From contig CAMWWS010000140.1 in assembly GCA_947178085.1 (NCBI GenBank), positions 1 through 6,915 on the forward strand: a stretch of DNA of 6,915 nt, given 5' to 3'. Position 1 is the first letter of the stretch. Each line of letters opens with the position of its first letter. This stretch comes from an uncultured Lachnospiraceae bacterium (GTDB lineage: Bacteria; Bacillota_A; Clostridia; Lachnospirales; Lachnospiraceae). The notes under the pieces are model-generated. The model did not search any database. It was not told where the DNA came from and saw only the letters and a list, made by a program, of their open reading frames with translations. Both the position numbers and the translations under genes were made by a program. Shown in pieces: positions 1 to 6,695 of this stretch.

Positions 1-10
1 CATTATACCA
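1..10 (-). promoter_or_regulatory. Extended -10 element of a leftward promoter at the window edge
   Basis: Read on the minus strand, this edge is TGGTATAATG, a perfect TGn-TATAAT extended -10. No good -35 lies 17 nt upstream; a TTGACT is present but only 11 nt from the -10. Extended -10 promoters often work without a strong -35. Transcription would leave the window to the left, so a divergent gene probably lies there, with the 1-246 region shared between it and the LacI gene. The motif is seen directly; promoter activity and the divergent gene are inferred. Confidence 0.42.
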
Positions 11-51
11 ATAATCAGAGTCAATTAAATATATGCATTTCACTTTATATT

Positions 52-65
52 TGTGCATTTGCACA
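52..65. promoter_or_regulatory. Perfect 14-bp palindrome, candidate LacI-family operator
   Basis: TGTGCA-TT-TGCACA is a perfect inverted repeat with a two-base centre. It has the overall size and TG...CA ends of known LacI/GalR operators such as the CcpA cre site, but its centre is TT rather than the usual CG step. It lies between the leftward extended -10 (1-10) and the rightward promoter (104-132), so it could act on both. Assigning it to the adjacent regulator rests on position and symmetry only. Confidence 0.42.
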
Positions 66-103
66 TTTTTTATGGTTATTTTTGTGCATTTTCTTAATTT
101 TTG

Positions 104-132
104 TTGATTTTTTTAAAAGTCTCATGTATACT
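104..132 (+). promoter_or_regulatory. Predicted sigma-A promoter of the LacI-family gene
   Basis: A -35 hexamer TTGATT (104-109, 4/6 to consensus) is separated by exactly 17 nt from a -10 hexamer TATACT (127-132, 5/6). Transcription would start near 139, giving a leader of about 108 nt before the ATG at 247. The upstream DNA is very AT-rich, as is common for strong Firmicute promoters. A candidate operator (164-178) lies about 25-40 nt downstream of the start, and further half-sites lie upstream of the -35, an arrangement compatible with repression by looping. Confidence 0.5.
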
Positions 133-163
133 GGTTTTAAAGAAATGACATATTTCATCAATT

Positions 164-178
164 TGTGCACTTTGCGCA
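164..178. promoter_or_regulatory. Imperfect palindrome in the LacI leader, second candidate operator
   Basis: TGTGCA-CTT-TGCGCA repeats the half-site of the palindrome at 52-65, with one mismatch in the right arm and a three-base centre instead of two. It overlaps a separate perfect 10-bp palindrome, TTTGCGCAAA, at 171-180. Its place shortly downstream of the predicted transcription start would suit a roadblock or negative autoregulation. The changed spacing makes it weaker evidence than the first site. Confidence 0.3.
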
Positions 179-246
179 AAAACAATACAAGCCACTCTTT
201 ATAGACATTCCTTATATTAATTATATTCGGGAGGATCGATAACATT

Positions 247-1263
247 ATGGGAAAAAATGTAACAATTCAGGATATTGCCAATTCGTTAAGTTTATCAAGA
301 AATACCGTATCCAAAGCTCTGAACGGAAAACCTGTTCCAATCAAAACAAGAAACGCCGTAATCAACGCCGCTATTGAAATGGGATATAAAGGTTACAAGC
401 TTGCTGCATCCTCAGAAGGAACTCTGGGACAGAAAAAATTTGTAGTTCTTTCATCAAAACTGCTTATGAATATCAATTACTATATTTTCGTATTAAAGGG
501 AATGGAAGAAAACCTGATGGATTACGACATAGAACTTGACCAATTCAGCATTACCAGTCCGGAATCTTTTTCGAAATTCAAACAATATCTTTCCGCCGGC
601 AAAGTAGACGGAATTATATGTATTGAATTTTTCGAGTCAAAATATATTATGGAGCTTCTGGAATTTGACCTTGCAATTGTATTCTTAGACTTTCCCCTTT
701 TCAATTTAACATTAAGGGGCAAATATGATATTATCCTTCCCGAAAGTCAGGATGTAATAAAGAATTTTTGTATGGATATGGTACGCGAGAATAACTGCAG
801 TACCTTTGGCTTCGTAGGAGACTATTTACACTGCCGTTCTTTTTATGAAAGGTTCACAGGTATGCGAGAGGCATTGTTTTTTTCATCCCTCCCGGTTGAC
901 CTGCAATACTCTATATTACACGATGATTCCATGCCCTATGACGCTGAATCATTGGCTGACATAATCCAAAGCCTTCCCGCTCTTCCGGATTGCTTCGTTG
1001 CCGCCAATGACTCAATAGCCATAAATCTCCTTAAAGCACTGAAAATTTTGAAAATTTCTGTCCCTAAAGATGTAAAGGTAATCGGATTCGACAATGTTGC
1101 CGATGCAAAAAACTGCACCCCTCCGCTTACTTCTGTAAATGTAAATAAATCCATGCTAGGAAAGAAAATCATCGACCTGCTCTTGGACAGAATCGCTAAT
1201 CCCATGCAGTCTAATAATATTATTCATATTGCTTCAAAACTTGTGATTCGCTCTTCGACTTAA
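247..1263 (+). CDS. LacI/GalR-family transcriptional regulator
   Basis: This is a 338-residue cytoplasmic DNA-binding protein of normal length for the LacI family. The N-terminus holds the helix-turn-helix (about residues 6-26: TIQDIANSLSLSRNTVSKAL). Residues about 64-338 form the periplasmic-binding-like effector domain, with family marks RSFYERFTG (197-205), VAANDSIAINLL (251-262), VIGFDN (278-283), PPLTSV (292-297) and a C-terminal LVIRSS. The ligand cannot be told; the family usually senses sugars or metabolites. The linker between domains (GYKGYKLAASSEGTLGQKK) lacks the usual PN..AR.L hinge helix. The start is the ATG at 247, preceded by GGGAGG (229-234) at a rather long 12-nt spacing. 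The first half of the gene is clearly more AT-rich than the ABC genes. It points away from any possible left-hand target and converges on the exporter operon. Confidence 0.93.
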   Translation: MGKNVTIQDIANSLSLSRNTVSKALNGKPVPIKTRNAVINAAIEMGYKGYKLAASSEGTLGQKKFVVLSSKLLMNINYYIFVLKGMEENLMDYDIELDQFSITSPESFSKFKQYLSAGKVDGIICIEFFESKYIMELLEFDLAIVFLDFPLFNLTLRGKYDIILPESQDVIKNFCMDMVRENNCSTFGFVGDYLHCRSFYERFTGMREALFFSSLPVDLQYSILHDDSMPYDAESLADIIQSLPALPDCFVAANDSIAINLLKALKILKISVPKDVKVIGFDNVADAKNCTPPLTSVNVNKSMLGKKIIDLLLDRIANPMQSNNIIHIASKLVIRSST

Positions 1264-1270
1264 ACAGAAG

Positions 1271-3169
1271 CTACAAATATTTCTTATCCTCCTCATACTG
1301 CTTCGACTTCTCGTAATACTTCGCCTGAGCCTCCCAGAGCTGCCGATACTTTCCCTCAGTACCGAGCAGTTCCTCATGATTTCCCTTCTGGATGATTCTT
1401 CCGTCCTCAAACACCAGAATCTCCCCGCAGAACCTGCAGCTGGACAGCCTATGACTGATATAGATTGCCGTGCGGTCCCCCACGATTTCATCAAATTTCC
1501 GATAAATCTCCGCCTCCGCTATCGGGTCCAGACTCGCCGTAGGCTCATCCAGAATAATGAATGGCGCGTCCTTATACAGTGCCCGGGCGATAGCAATCTT
1601 CTGACGCTCGCCGCCCGAAATCTCTATTCCCTCTTCGTCAAAATCCTTAAAAAGCCAAGTATTCAGGCCATCAGGAAGCTCCCTTAGCCGTTCCCCGAAA
1701 CCGGCGTCCTCAAGGCATCTCACCGCCCTTTCTTTATCTACGTCACAGGAGCCCGCCACATTCTGCCCCAACTGGTGTGACAGCAGACAGAAATCCTGAA
1801 AGACCACCGAGAAAATGGCAATGTATTCCTCATAGCGATATTTTTTGATGTTGACTCCGTTTAAAAGAATCTCTCCTTCCTGAGGGTCATAAAGACGGCA
1901 AAGCAGCTTAATGAAGGTAGACTTGCCTGAGCCGTTCTCACCCACCACCGCCAGCTTGGTTCCTACCTCAAAACTTACCGAGACATTTCTAAGCGCCCAG
2001 TTCTCTGAATTCGGATACCGGAAGCTGACATTACGAAACTCCACATTGTATTTCCTGTCCCGCCGCTTTTCCGTGGTCAGACTGCCCTGGTACATATTGT
2101 TCGGCAAATCCAGAAACTCAAAGATTTTCTCCACAAAACCGGCGTTTACCCTGAGTTCGTTTGCCATCTGTATAAATCCCGTAAAACCTGATGCCAGCCT
2201 GCTTACTGCTCCCACATACTGGGTGACCTCCCCAATGCCGAAAGCTCCTGCCCAGGCCTTCAGACAGACAAACAGATAAATTATAGCCAGCATCAGCTTC
2301 TCGCCCAGAGATACTCCCATCAGACAGAGTCCAAAGATGCCCTTGTACTGTTTGTCGTATATTCCTCCCACAAACCAGGTATTCTCCTTCCAGGTATAAT
2401 GATGCGCAATCTCTGCCTGCGGATACATCCGGTACTCCACCATACTGTCAGCATCGTCCCGGAGTTGCCCAAAGTGCGAGAACAGTCTGTTTCCCAGTCT
2501 TGCTGCATCGCTACAGGACGCATTCATCTCCATCATCCTTACCTTCAGCCATGGAGATATGGCTGCGGTCAGCGCCATTAAACCGAGAAAACCCAGAATG
2601 ACCAGGGGATGATTTAAATATGCAAACGTACTCCTCTCCGGAACCTTTCTTATAAACAGCCCTACCGACAGCGCTATTGCACCGATTACCGAAAAGAAAT
2701 CTGCTACAATATTTTGAAAAACCCATTGGATTCTCGGAAACCCCCAGTTGTTCCAATTTCTGTTTTGGGTAATCTGGTCATAAGAATCCCGGACCTTCTG
2801 GTCTTCCACATCACAGTAATCCATTGTCATAAACTTTTCGTCTTCGATTCTTTGCATGTTAGGCCAGAAAAGCGAGGATTTTACCGCATAAGCATGGTAC
2901 ATTACCCCGTTGATGATTCCGAAGGCTGCCGCCGTGAGGATTGAGATTAACGCCCACATCATCAGCGTTTCCGCCCGTCTTTCTCCCGCTAGTTCGCCGA
3001 TAAGCCTTGCCATGATGACCAGACCTGCATAGGAAGCAACTACATCCAGCAACGCTTTCACAACTGCATAGGGAAACATCCATTTATTTTTGGAAGCCAG
3101 AAGCCTGACCGCACGAATGCTGACCCGAACGGCTCTGCTCCAGCTGATATTTTCAGATTTGGTTGACAT
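1271..3169 (-). CDS. ABC exporter half-transporter (membrane domain fused to ATPase), second of a pair
   Basis: This is a 632-residue membrane protein with an N-terminal membrane domain (about six hydrophobic segments near 33-57, 70-92, 153-174, 187-206, 278-303 and 312-335) and a C-terminal nucleotide-binding domain from about 375. ATPase motifs are complete: Walker A GENGSGKST (410-418), Q-loop Q458, signature ISGGE (517-521), Walker B IILDE with catalytic E542, D-loop SLDP (546-549) and H-loop H573. There is no N-terminal C39 peptidase, so it is not a leader-cleaving bacteriocin exporter. The ATG at 3169 overlaps the end of the upstream ABC gene by 17 nt and has AAGGAG 9 nt before it, suggesting translational coupling and a heterodimer. 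The 140s are rich in Trp and Asn (NWNNWG). Export of a peptide, lipid or drug is plausible; the substrate is unknown. Confidence 0.92.
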   Translation of the reverse strand: MSTKSENISWSRAVRVSIRAVRLLASKNKWMFPYAVVKALLDVVASYAGLVIMARLIGELAGERRAETLMMWALISILTAAAFGIINGVMYHAYAVKSSLFWPNMQRIEDEKFMTMDYCDVEDQKVRDSYDQITQNRNWNNWGFPRIQWVFQNIVADFFSVIGAIALSVGLFIRKVPERSTFAYLNHPLVILGFLGLMALTAAISPWLKVRMMEMNASCSDAARLGNRLFSHFGQLRDDADSMVEYRMYPQAEIAHHYTWKENTWFVGGIYDKQYKGIFGLCLMGVSLGEKLMLAIIYLFVCLKAWAGAFGIGEVTQYVGAVSRLASGFTGFIQMANELRVNAGFVEKIFEFLDLPNNMYQGSLTTEKRRDRKYNVEFRNVSFRYPNSENWALRNVSVSFEVGTKLAVVGENGSGKSTFIKLLCRLYDPQEGEILLNGVNIKKYRYEEYIAIFSVVFQDFCLLSHQLGQNVAGSCDVDKERAVRCLEDAGFGERLRELPDGLNTWLFKDFDEEGIEISGGERQKIAIARALYKDAPFIILDEPTASLDPIAEAEIYRKFDEIVGDRTAIYISHRLSSCRFCGEILVFEDGRIIQKGNHEELLGTEGKYRQLWEAQAKYYEKSKQYEEDKKYL

Positions 3170-5018
3170 CTAACTCCACTCCTTCCCTATAATATCTTGA
3201 CTGGATTTCAAACAGCCGCGCATACTCCCCACCCTTTTGGGTAAGCTCCTCATGAGTCCCCTCCTCGGCGATTTTTCCCTTCTCCAGGTACAGAACTCTG
3301 TCGCAGAACCTTGTGGATGCCAGTCGGTGGGATATGAACACCGCGGTCCTGCCCCTTGTCATTTCGTTGTACTTATTGTACATATCCTGCTCGGCCAGAG
3401 GGTCCAGCGCCGCTGTAGGTTCGTCAAGCATCAGCATCGCTCCGTTCTTGTAGAGTGCCCGCGCCAGCATCAGACGTTGTTCCTGACCTCCGGAGAGCAT
3501 TACTCCGTCCAGATAAACACTCCGCCCCAGATGCGTATCTAGTCCTGCAGGCAGCTCGGATACTATTTTCGTCAATCCGGCTTTTTCAATGCAGTCCTTC
3601 ACCCTCTCCAAATCGATGTCCGTGGCGGACTGCGCCACTGTCTCCGCTACGGTGATGTCCATAATATTAAAATGTTGGAACACCGCAGAAAAAAGCCCGT
3701 AATACTCTCTCCTGTCAAACTCCCGAATGTCGATTCCATTAAGCAAAACGCATCCCTCGTCCGGATCCAGCAGACCTGTCATAAGTTTGACCAGCGTAGT
3801 CTTACCCGCTCCGTTTAAACCTACCACCGCCACCTTCTCACCTTTTTTGACAGTCAGATTCATGCCGTCAATGATCTTTTTATCAGTCTGAGGATAAGAG
3901 AAGCTAACGTTTTCCAACCGAATCTCGTAAGTTTCATCCTGAGGAATGCTTTTCCCGCCCTCAAAGCAGAAAGGTTCCTCATAATACAGGCATTCCATAA
4001 GACTGGAAAGATCCAGACACATATTTCTAAGCTCCAACAGATTGTTCAGGACGCCGCTGAACTGCCCGTTGAATGAATTGACTGCCGAAAAATATAGCAT
4101 AAATTCCGCCGCATTCATGCCATTCTCCAGACACATTTTCAACAGGATATAGCAGGTAGCTCCACTCCTTAAGAATTCCAGGAACGTGCTGGAAAAAGTT
4201 CCGATCAGATAAAATGTGTGTTCCCTATTAGAATACGCCTGACGTGCCTGAAATGCCTTGTCGGTTAGTCGCCGAATCCAACTTTTCAGGCCGAACAGAC
4301 GAATGTCCTTGGCTATGGACAGATTCCGTGGCTGACCGGCCAGGTACCACATCTGCTTTTCTAAATGTGAGCGTTCTTCCCGGTGTCTGTAATTATACTT
4401 GTAGACATAGGAAGACACAATAAAATCCAGACCACTCAATGCTATAGTCACCGCGAATACCAGAGGGTGGACATGTGTCAGCACCACGGTAAAGAACCCA
4501 AGCATCGCCAGCCGGACCACCAGCTCCTGTAATACGTGCCATATTCTCTCGCAGGCAGAATGATTGTTATCGCAGCACTGTCTGGCACGTTCCTGAAGCC
4601 TCCGCCACTTCGTATCCAGACAATTGACATAAGAGGTATCTGCCATTTTATTCATAAGTTCCTGTATAATATGGGTGCGCAGCTCTATCTGATACGATGC
4701 TTTCAATCCCCAGCTGCCTGCTCCGTTACCGATAAACGCGATCATAGCGTCCGAAACAAGACAACCTCCGATTAAAAACGCTGCGGTCAGTAAGAGCTCA
4801 TTTACAGGACTCCTGGCTTCCAGCCGCGCCAGAATCATTGGGGACATATAAAACCCGAACACTGCACTGGAGATATTAAAAATAACCTGCATCAGCAAAA
4901 GAAACGGAATCTCGGCACGGTATCGTAACGCCCGTGAAAACATGAAACCCACACAACGCCACATTCCGTATTTTGGTTTTTCTTTTTGTGGCTTTTCTTT
5001 TTTTGTTTCCGTAGACAT
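3153..5018 (-). CDS. ABC exporter half-transporter (membrane domain fused to ATPase), first of a pair
   Basis: This is a 621-residue half-transporter. A Lys/Pro-rich cytoplasmic tail (residues 5-16) precedes a membrane domain with hydrophobic segments near 36-60, 74-98, 163-181, 185-204, 268-294 and 302-325. The cytoplasmic loop carries AKDIRLFG (236-243), a motif common in antibiotic and peptide exporters. The ATPase domain (about 366-600) is canonical: Walker A GLNGAGKTT (400-408), Q448, LSGGQ (508-512), Walker B with D532/E533, D-loop ALDP (537-540) and H564. I chose the ATG at 5018 because GAAGGAG lies 8 nt upstream; the in-frame GTG at 5027 overlaps that ribosome binding site. It is the first gene of a two-gene operon with the 632-residue partner, and a kinase-operon terminator lies just upstream. 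The substrate is unknown. Confidence 0.92.
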   Translation of the reverse strand: MSTETKKEKPQKEKPKYGMWRCVGFMFSRALRYRAEIPFLLLMQVIFNISSAVFGFYMSPMILARLEARSPVNELLLTAAFLIGGCLVSDAMIAFIGNGAGSWGLKASYQIELRTHIIQELMNKMADTSYVNCLDTKWRRLQERARQCCDNNHSACERIWHVLQELVVRLAMLGFFTVVLTHVHPLVFAVTIALSGLDFIVSSYVYKYNYRHREERSHLEKQMWYLAGQPRNLSIAKDIRLFGLKSWIRRLTDKAFQARQAYSNREHTFYLIGTFSSTFLEFLRSGATCYILLKMCLENGMNAAEFMLYFSAVNSFNGQFSGVLNNLLELRNMCLDLSSLMECLYYEEPFCFEGGKSIPQDETYEIRLENVSFSYPQTDKKIIDGMNLTVKKGEKVAVVGLNGAGKTTLVKLMTGLLDPDEGCVLLNGIDIREFDRREYYGLFSAVFQHFNIMDITVAETVAQSATDIDLERVKDCIEKAGLTKIVSELPAGLDTHLGRSVYLDGVMLSGGQEQRLMLARALYKNGAMLMLDEPTAALDPLAEQDMYNKYNEMTRGRTAVFISHRLASTRFCDRVLYLEKGKIAEEGTHEELTQKGGEYARLFEIQSRYYREGVELDVNQI

Positions 5019-5045
5019 ACTTTTCACTCCTTCTGTTGTCCTACC

Positions 5046-5076
5046 CGAAACCCTTAGGTGATTCAGCAGAACCCTT
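5046..5076 (-). promoter_or_regulatory. Direct repeat with 21-bp period upstream of the ABC operon, possible LytTR site
   Basis: On the minus strand AAGGGTTCTG (5067-5076) and AAGGGTTTCG (5046-5055) share AAGGGTT and are exactly 21 bp apart, two helical turns. LytTR regulators bind pairs of about 9-bp direct repeats with a GTT core and this spacing, and a LytTR regulator gene lies 0.8 kb upstream. Against this, the repeats match the LytTR consensus only around GTT, and they lie downstream of the only -10-like hexamer seen here (TAAAAT, 5084-5089, without a clear -35) rather than upstream of a promoter. The repeat is seen; the regulatory role is tentative. Confidence 0.3.
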
Positions 5077-5093
5077 TATGAACATTTTAATAC

Positions 5094-5121
5094 AAAAATC
5101 CCCGAAATATTTTTTCGGGGA
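5094..5121 (-). terminator. Intrinsic terminator of the response regulator-kinase operon
   Basis: On the minus strand a perfect 9-bp stem (TCCCCGAAA pairing with TTTCGGGGA, loop of 5 nt) is followed at once by TTTTTG. It lies about 30 nt after the kinase stop codon. It separates the two-component operon from the ABC operon, which therefore needs its own promoter or regulated read-through. Confidence 0.9.
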
Positions 5122-5149
5122 CGAAATACATTCTATGGGGGATAAATTG

Positions 5150-5827
5150 CTAATTCAAGGCATCCGGCAGTAAGATTTCCGTCGTAAACGCCCCGTCCTC
5201 AGAATTTACGGACAGATAGCCGCCAAGCTTCTTCACTACCGACTCTATTCTTCCCAGTCCCAGTCCATGGTCACCGCCTTTCGTGCTTCTGAAAATATTT
5301 CCTATCTTTGGCAACTTTCTACCGTTTGTAAAATTTAAAAAAGAAATGTACAACTGTACGCCTTTCATATCCATATAAACACGTATTACCCTCTGTTCCT
5401 GCGGCAGTAAGACGCTGGCCTCTATAGCGTTGTCAAAAAGATTACCAATAATGGTACAAAGGTCCACTGCGGAAAAATTTAACAGTGCCGGAATGTGTGC
5501 GTCCGCTTCGACCCTGATTCCCCGGTCGTTCGCTAAGGCAATCTTAGAATTCAAAATCGCATCAGTCATAGGGTTCCCGGTTTTGAGCACAGTATCCACG
5601 GTGTACAGATCGGTTTCCAAATCCTTAAGATAATCGGTAATTGACTGAATATCTCCATTATCTGCATAGGTCTTCAAAACCTGAATATGATTACGATAAT
5701 CGTGCCGCCAGCCCCTCATTTTGCGATACATATTGTCCACTTCTGCAAAATGGGTCTTTAACAGTTCCTGCTGATACGCCTCGATTTTTCTGTCCGCTCT
5801 CCGTGATATTTTCATATTTATAACCAT
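5150..5827 (-). CDS. Sensorless GHKL-type histidine kinase (AgrC/LytTR-partner type)
   Basis: This 225-residue protein should phosphorylate the LytTR regulator encoded just upstream. It holds a dimerisation/phosphoacceptor segment with RHDYRNH (phospho-His most likely H42), an N-box NLFDNAIEA (129-137) and a G-box HGLGLG (187-192), typical of the HPK10/AgrC group with HATPase_c_5. Full AgrC-like kinases run to about 430 residues with several membrane helices; here there are none, so it is predicted to be cytoplasmic. An in-frame TGA at 5837-5839, just before the start, rules out a longer reading in this sequence. AGGAG lies only 1 nt before the first ATG; the ATG at 5815 (MKISRRADRK) is an alternative start, though its 13-nt spacing is long. 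A small hairpin (TCTGG/CCAGA, 5849-5862) sits in the gap after the regulator gene. The open frame and intact motifs argue against decay. Confidence 0.87.
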   Translation of the reverse strand: MVINMKISRRADRKIEAYQQELLKTHFAEVDNMYRKMRGWRHDYRNHIQVLKTYADNGDIQSITDYLKDLETDLYTVDTVLKTGNPMTDAILNSKIALANDRGIRVEADAHIPALLNFSAVDLCTIIGNLFDNAIEASVLLPQEQRVIRVYMDMKGVQLYISFLNFTNGRKLPKIGNIFRSTKGGDHGLGLGRIESVVKKLGGYLSVNSEDGAFTTEILLPDALN

Positions 5828-5870
5828 GCTCCTCTCTCAGCCTGCGAGTCTGGGGCGCCAGATACAAACT

Positions 5871-6569
5871 TCACCGCTTTAGATTTATGATTGCTCTGTT
5901 TACTGTCTCATACGCACCTCTTGGCAGGGGTACCGATTCACCGCTGCGAAGAAATACTTCTGTCCGGGTCACTCGGGAAATAAAAAGCATATTAACAATA
6001 TAAGACCTTCCCACCCTTAAAAAACGCTCGTCCAATTCCATCTCTATTTCCTTGAGCGTTCTTTTTACGGTATAACTCCCCTCTGCGTAAACAGTAATAT
6101 AGTTCTTGTTCACTTCAATATAGCGAATCTCATTAATCGGAAGCAGAACCGTCTCCATGGAATTCTCAAGCACTATCTTCCGACCGTCACTCTCCTGCTT
6201 TTCCAAGGCACGATTCAATGTCGAAAAGAGCTTCTCCCTGGAAACGGGCTTTAGCAGATAGTGCAGCGCAGCAACCTCATATCCCTCGGAAATGTATTCC
6301 GAAAAGCCAGTGATAAAGATAATCTGAATAAGCTTATTCCCCTCACGGAGACGCTTTGCCAGCTCCACGCCGTTCATCCCCGGCATCTCGATATCCAGAA
6401 GCACGACATCAGGTGCAAGCTCCTCATATTCAAACAAAAAAGCCTCGGCATCAGGGAATTCATATACACTGATATCCGTCCCTGACTGCCGTGCCCACTC
6501 CTGTACCAAATTATTAATAGATGCACGCTCCTCTGAAGAGTCATCGCAAATACTAATTTTAATGCTCAT
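5871..6569 (-). CDS. LytTR-family response regulator
   Basis: This is a 232-residue cytoplasmic regulator of the AgrA/LytR type. The receiver domain (1-122) has the acidic pair D9/D10, phosphoacceptor D59 in LLDIEMPGMNG, T87 and K107 in LLKP. The LytTR DNA-binding domain (about 132-230) shows IRYIEVNKNYITVY and FLRVGRSYIVNMLFI; this class binds paired direct repeats in promoters. The start is the ATG at 6569, with AAAGGAG ending 7 nt before it. The frame stays open to an ATG at 6644, but that would run into the tRNA terminator and add 25 residues before the receiver fold. It is followed after about 43 nt by the kinase, so the two form one operon. A TATGAT at 6591-6596 could be its -10, with no convincing -35. 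The likely targets are the neighbouring ABC genes and possibly itself. Confidence 0.93.
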   Translation of the reverse strand: MSIKISICDDSSEERASINNLVQEWARQSGTDISVYEFPDAEAFLFEYEELAPDVVLLDIEMPGMNGVELAKRLREGNKLIQIIFITGFSEYISEGYEVAALHYLLKPVSREKLFSTLNRALEKQESDGRKIVLENSMETVLLPINEIRYIEVNKNYITVYAEGSYTVKRTLKEIEMELDERFLRVGRSYIVNMLFISRVTRTEVFLRSGESVPLPRGAYETVNRAIINLKR

Positions 6570-6640
6570 GACAGTCTCCTTTCCGTGCTTATCATAAAGC
6601 TGCATGTTCCAATTCATTGCATCAATATCATCTTCGGTAC

Positions 6641-6674
6641 ACAAAAACCTGTAAACATTCTCGTCTACAGGTTT
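6641..6674 (-). terminator. Intrinsic terminator of the tRNA-Asn transcript
   Basis: On the minus strand AAACCTGTAGAC pairs with GTTTACAGGTTT (12 bp with one G-T pair) around a 6-nt loop, followed by TTGTGT, so the stem end and tail give a run of five T. It lies 21 nt beyond the 3' end of the tRNA and ends about 70 nt before the response regulator start, so it insulates that operon from tRNA transcription. Confidence 0.85.
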
Positions 6675-6695
6675 CTTATCAAGCTATTGGCTTAG

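Larger units (their letters stand above)
50..169 (+). repeat. Three direct copies of TTTGTGCA around the LacI-gene promoter
   Basis: Identical octamers lie at 50-57, 81-88 and 162-169, all in the same orientation and each preceded by T or A. The first two are 31 bp apart, close to three helical turns. The third is 81 bp further on, in the transcribed leader. Copies one and three each have an inverted partner half (TGCACA at 60-65, TGCGCA at 173-178); copy two does not. They flank the predicted promoter at 104-132. These are candidate operator half-sites, most simply for the regulator encoded just downstream. The repeats are seen; their role is inferred. Confidence 0.5.

Noticed and set aside
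45..245. 66-residue minus-strand open frame in the LacI upstream region
   Set aside because: Very AT-rich, Lys-rich translation with no recognisable domain, and it covers the promoter and operator region; best seen as a chance frame.
1234..1494. 86-residue minus-strand frame across the LacI/ABC junction
   Set aside because: Arg/Ser-rich translation overlapping the ABC ATPase in another frame; a shadow of the real gene.
5019..5027. GTG start for the first ABC half-transporter
   Set aside because: The GTG is part of the GAAGGAGTG ribosome binding site; the ATG at 5018 is spaced 8 nt from it.
5085..5129. 14-residue frame MYFVPEKIFRGFLY between kinase and ABC genes, as a possible exported peptide
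   Set aside because: It is encoded by the terminator hairpin itself, with no ribosome binding site.
6570..6644. Longer response regulator with 25 extra N-terminal residues
   Set aside because: The extension overlaps the tRNA terminator and lacks a ribosome binding site, while AAAGGAG sits properly before the ATG at 6569 where the receiver fold begins.
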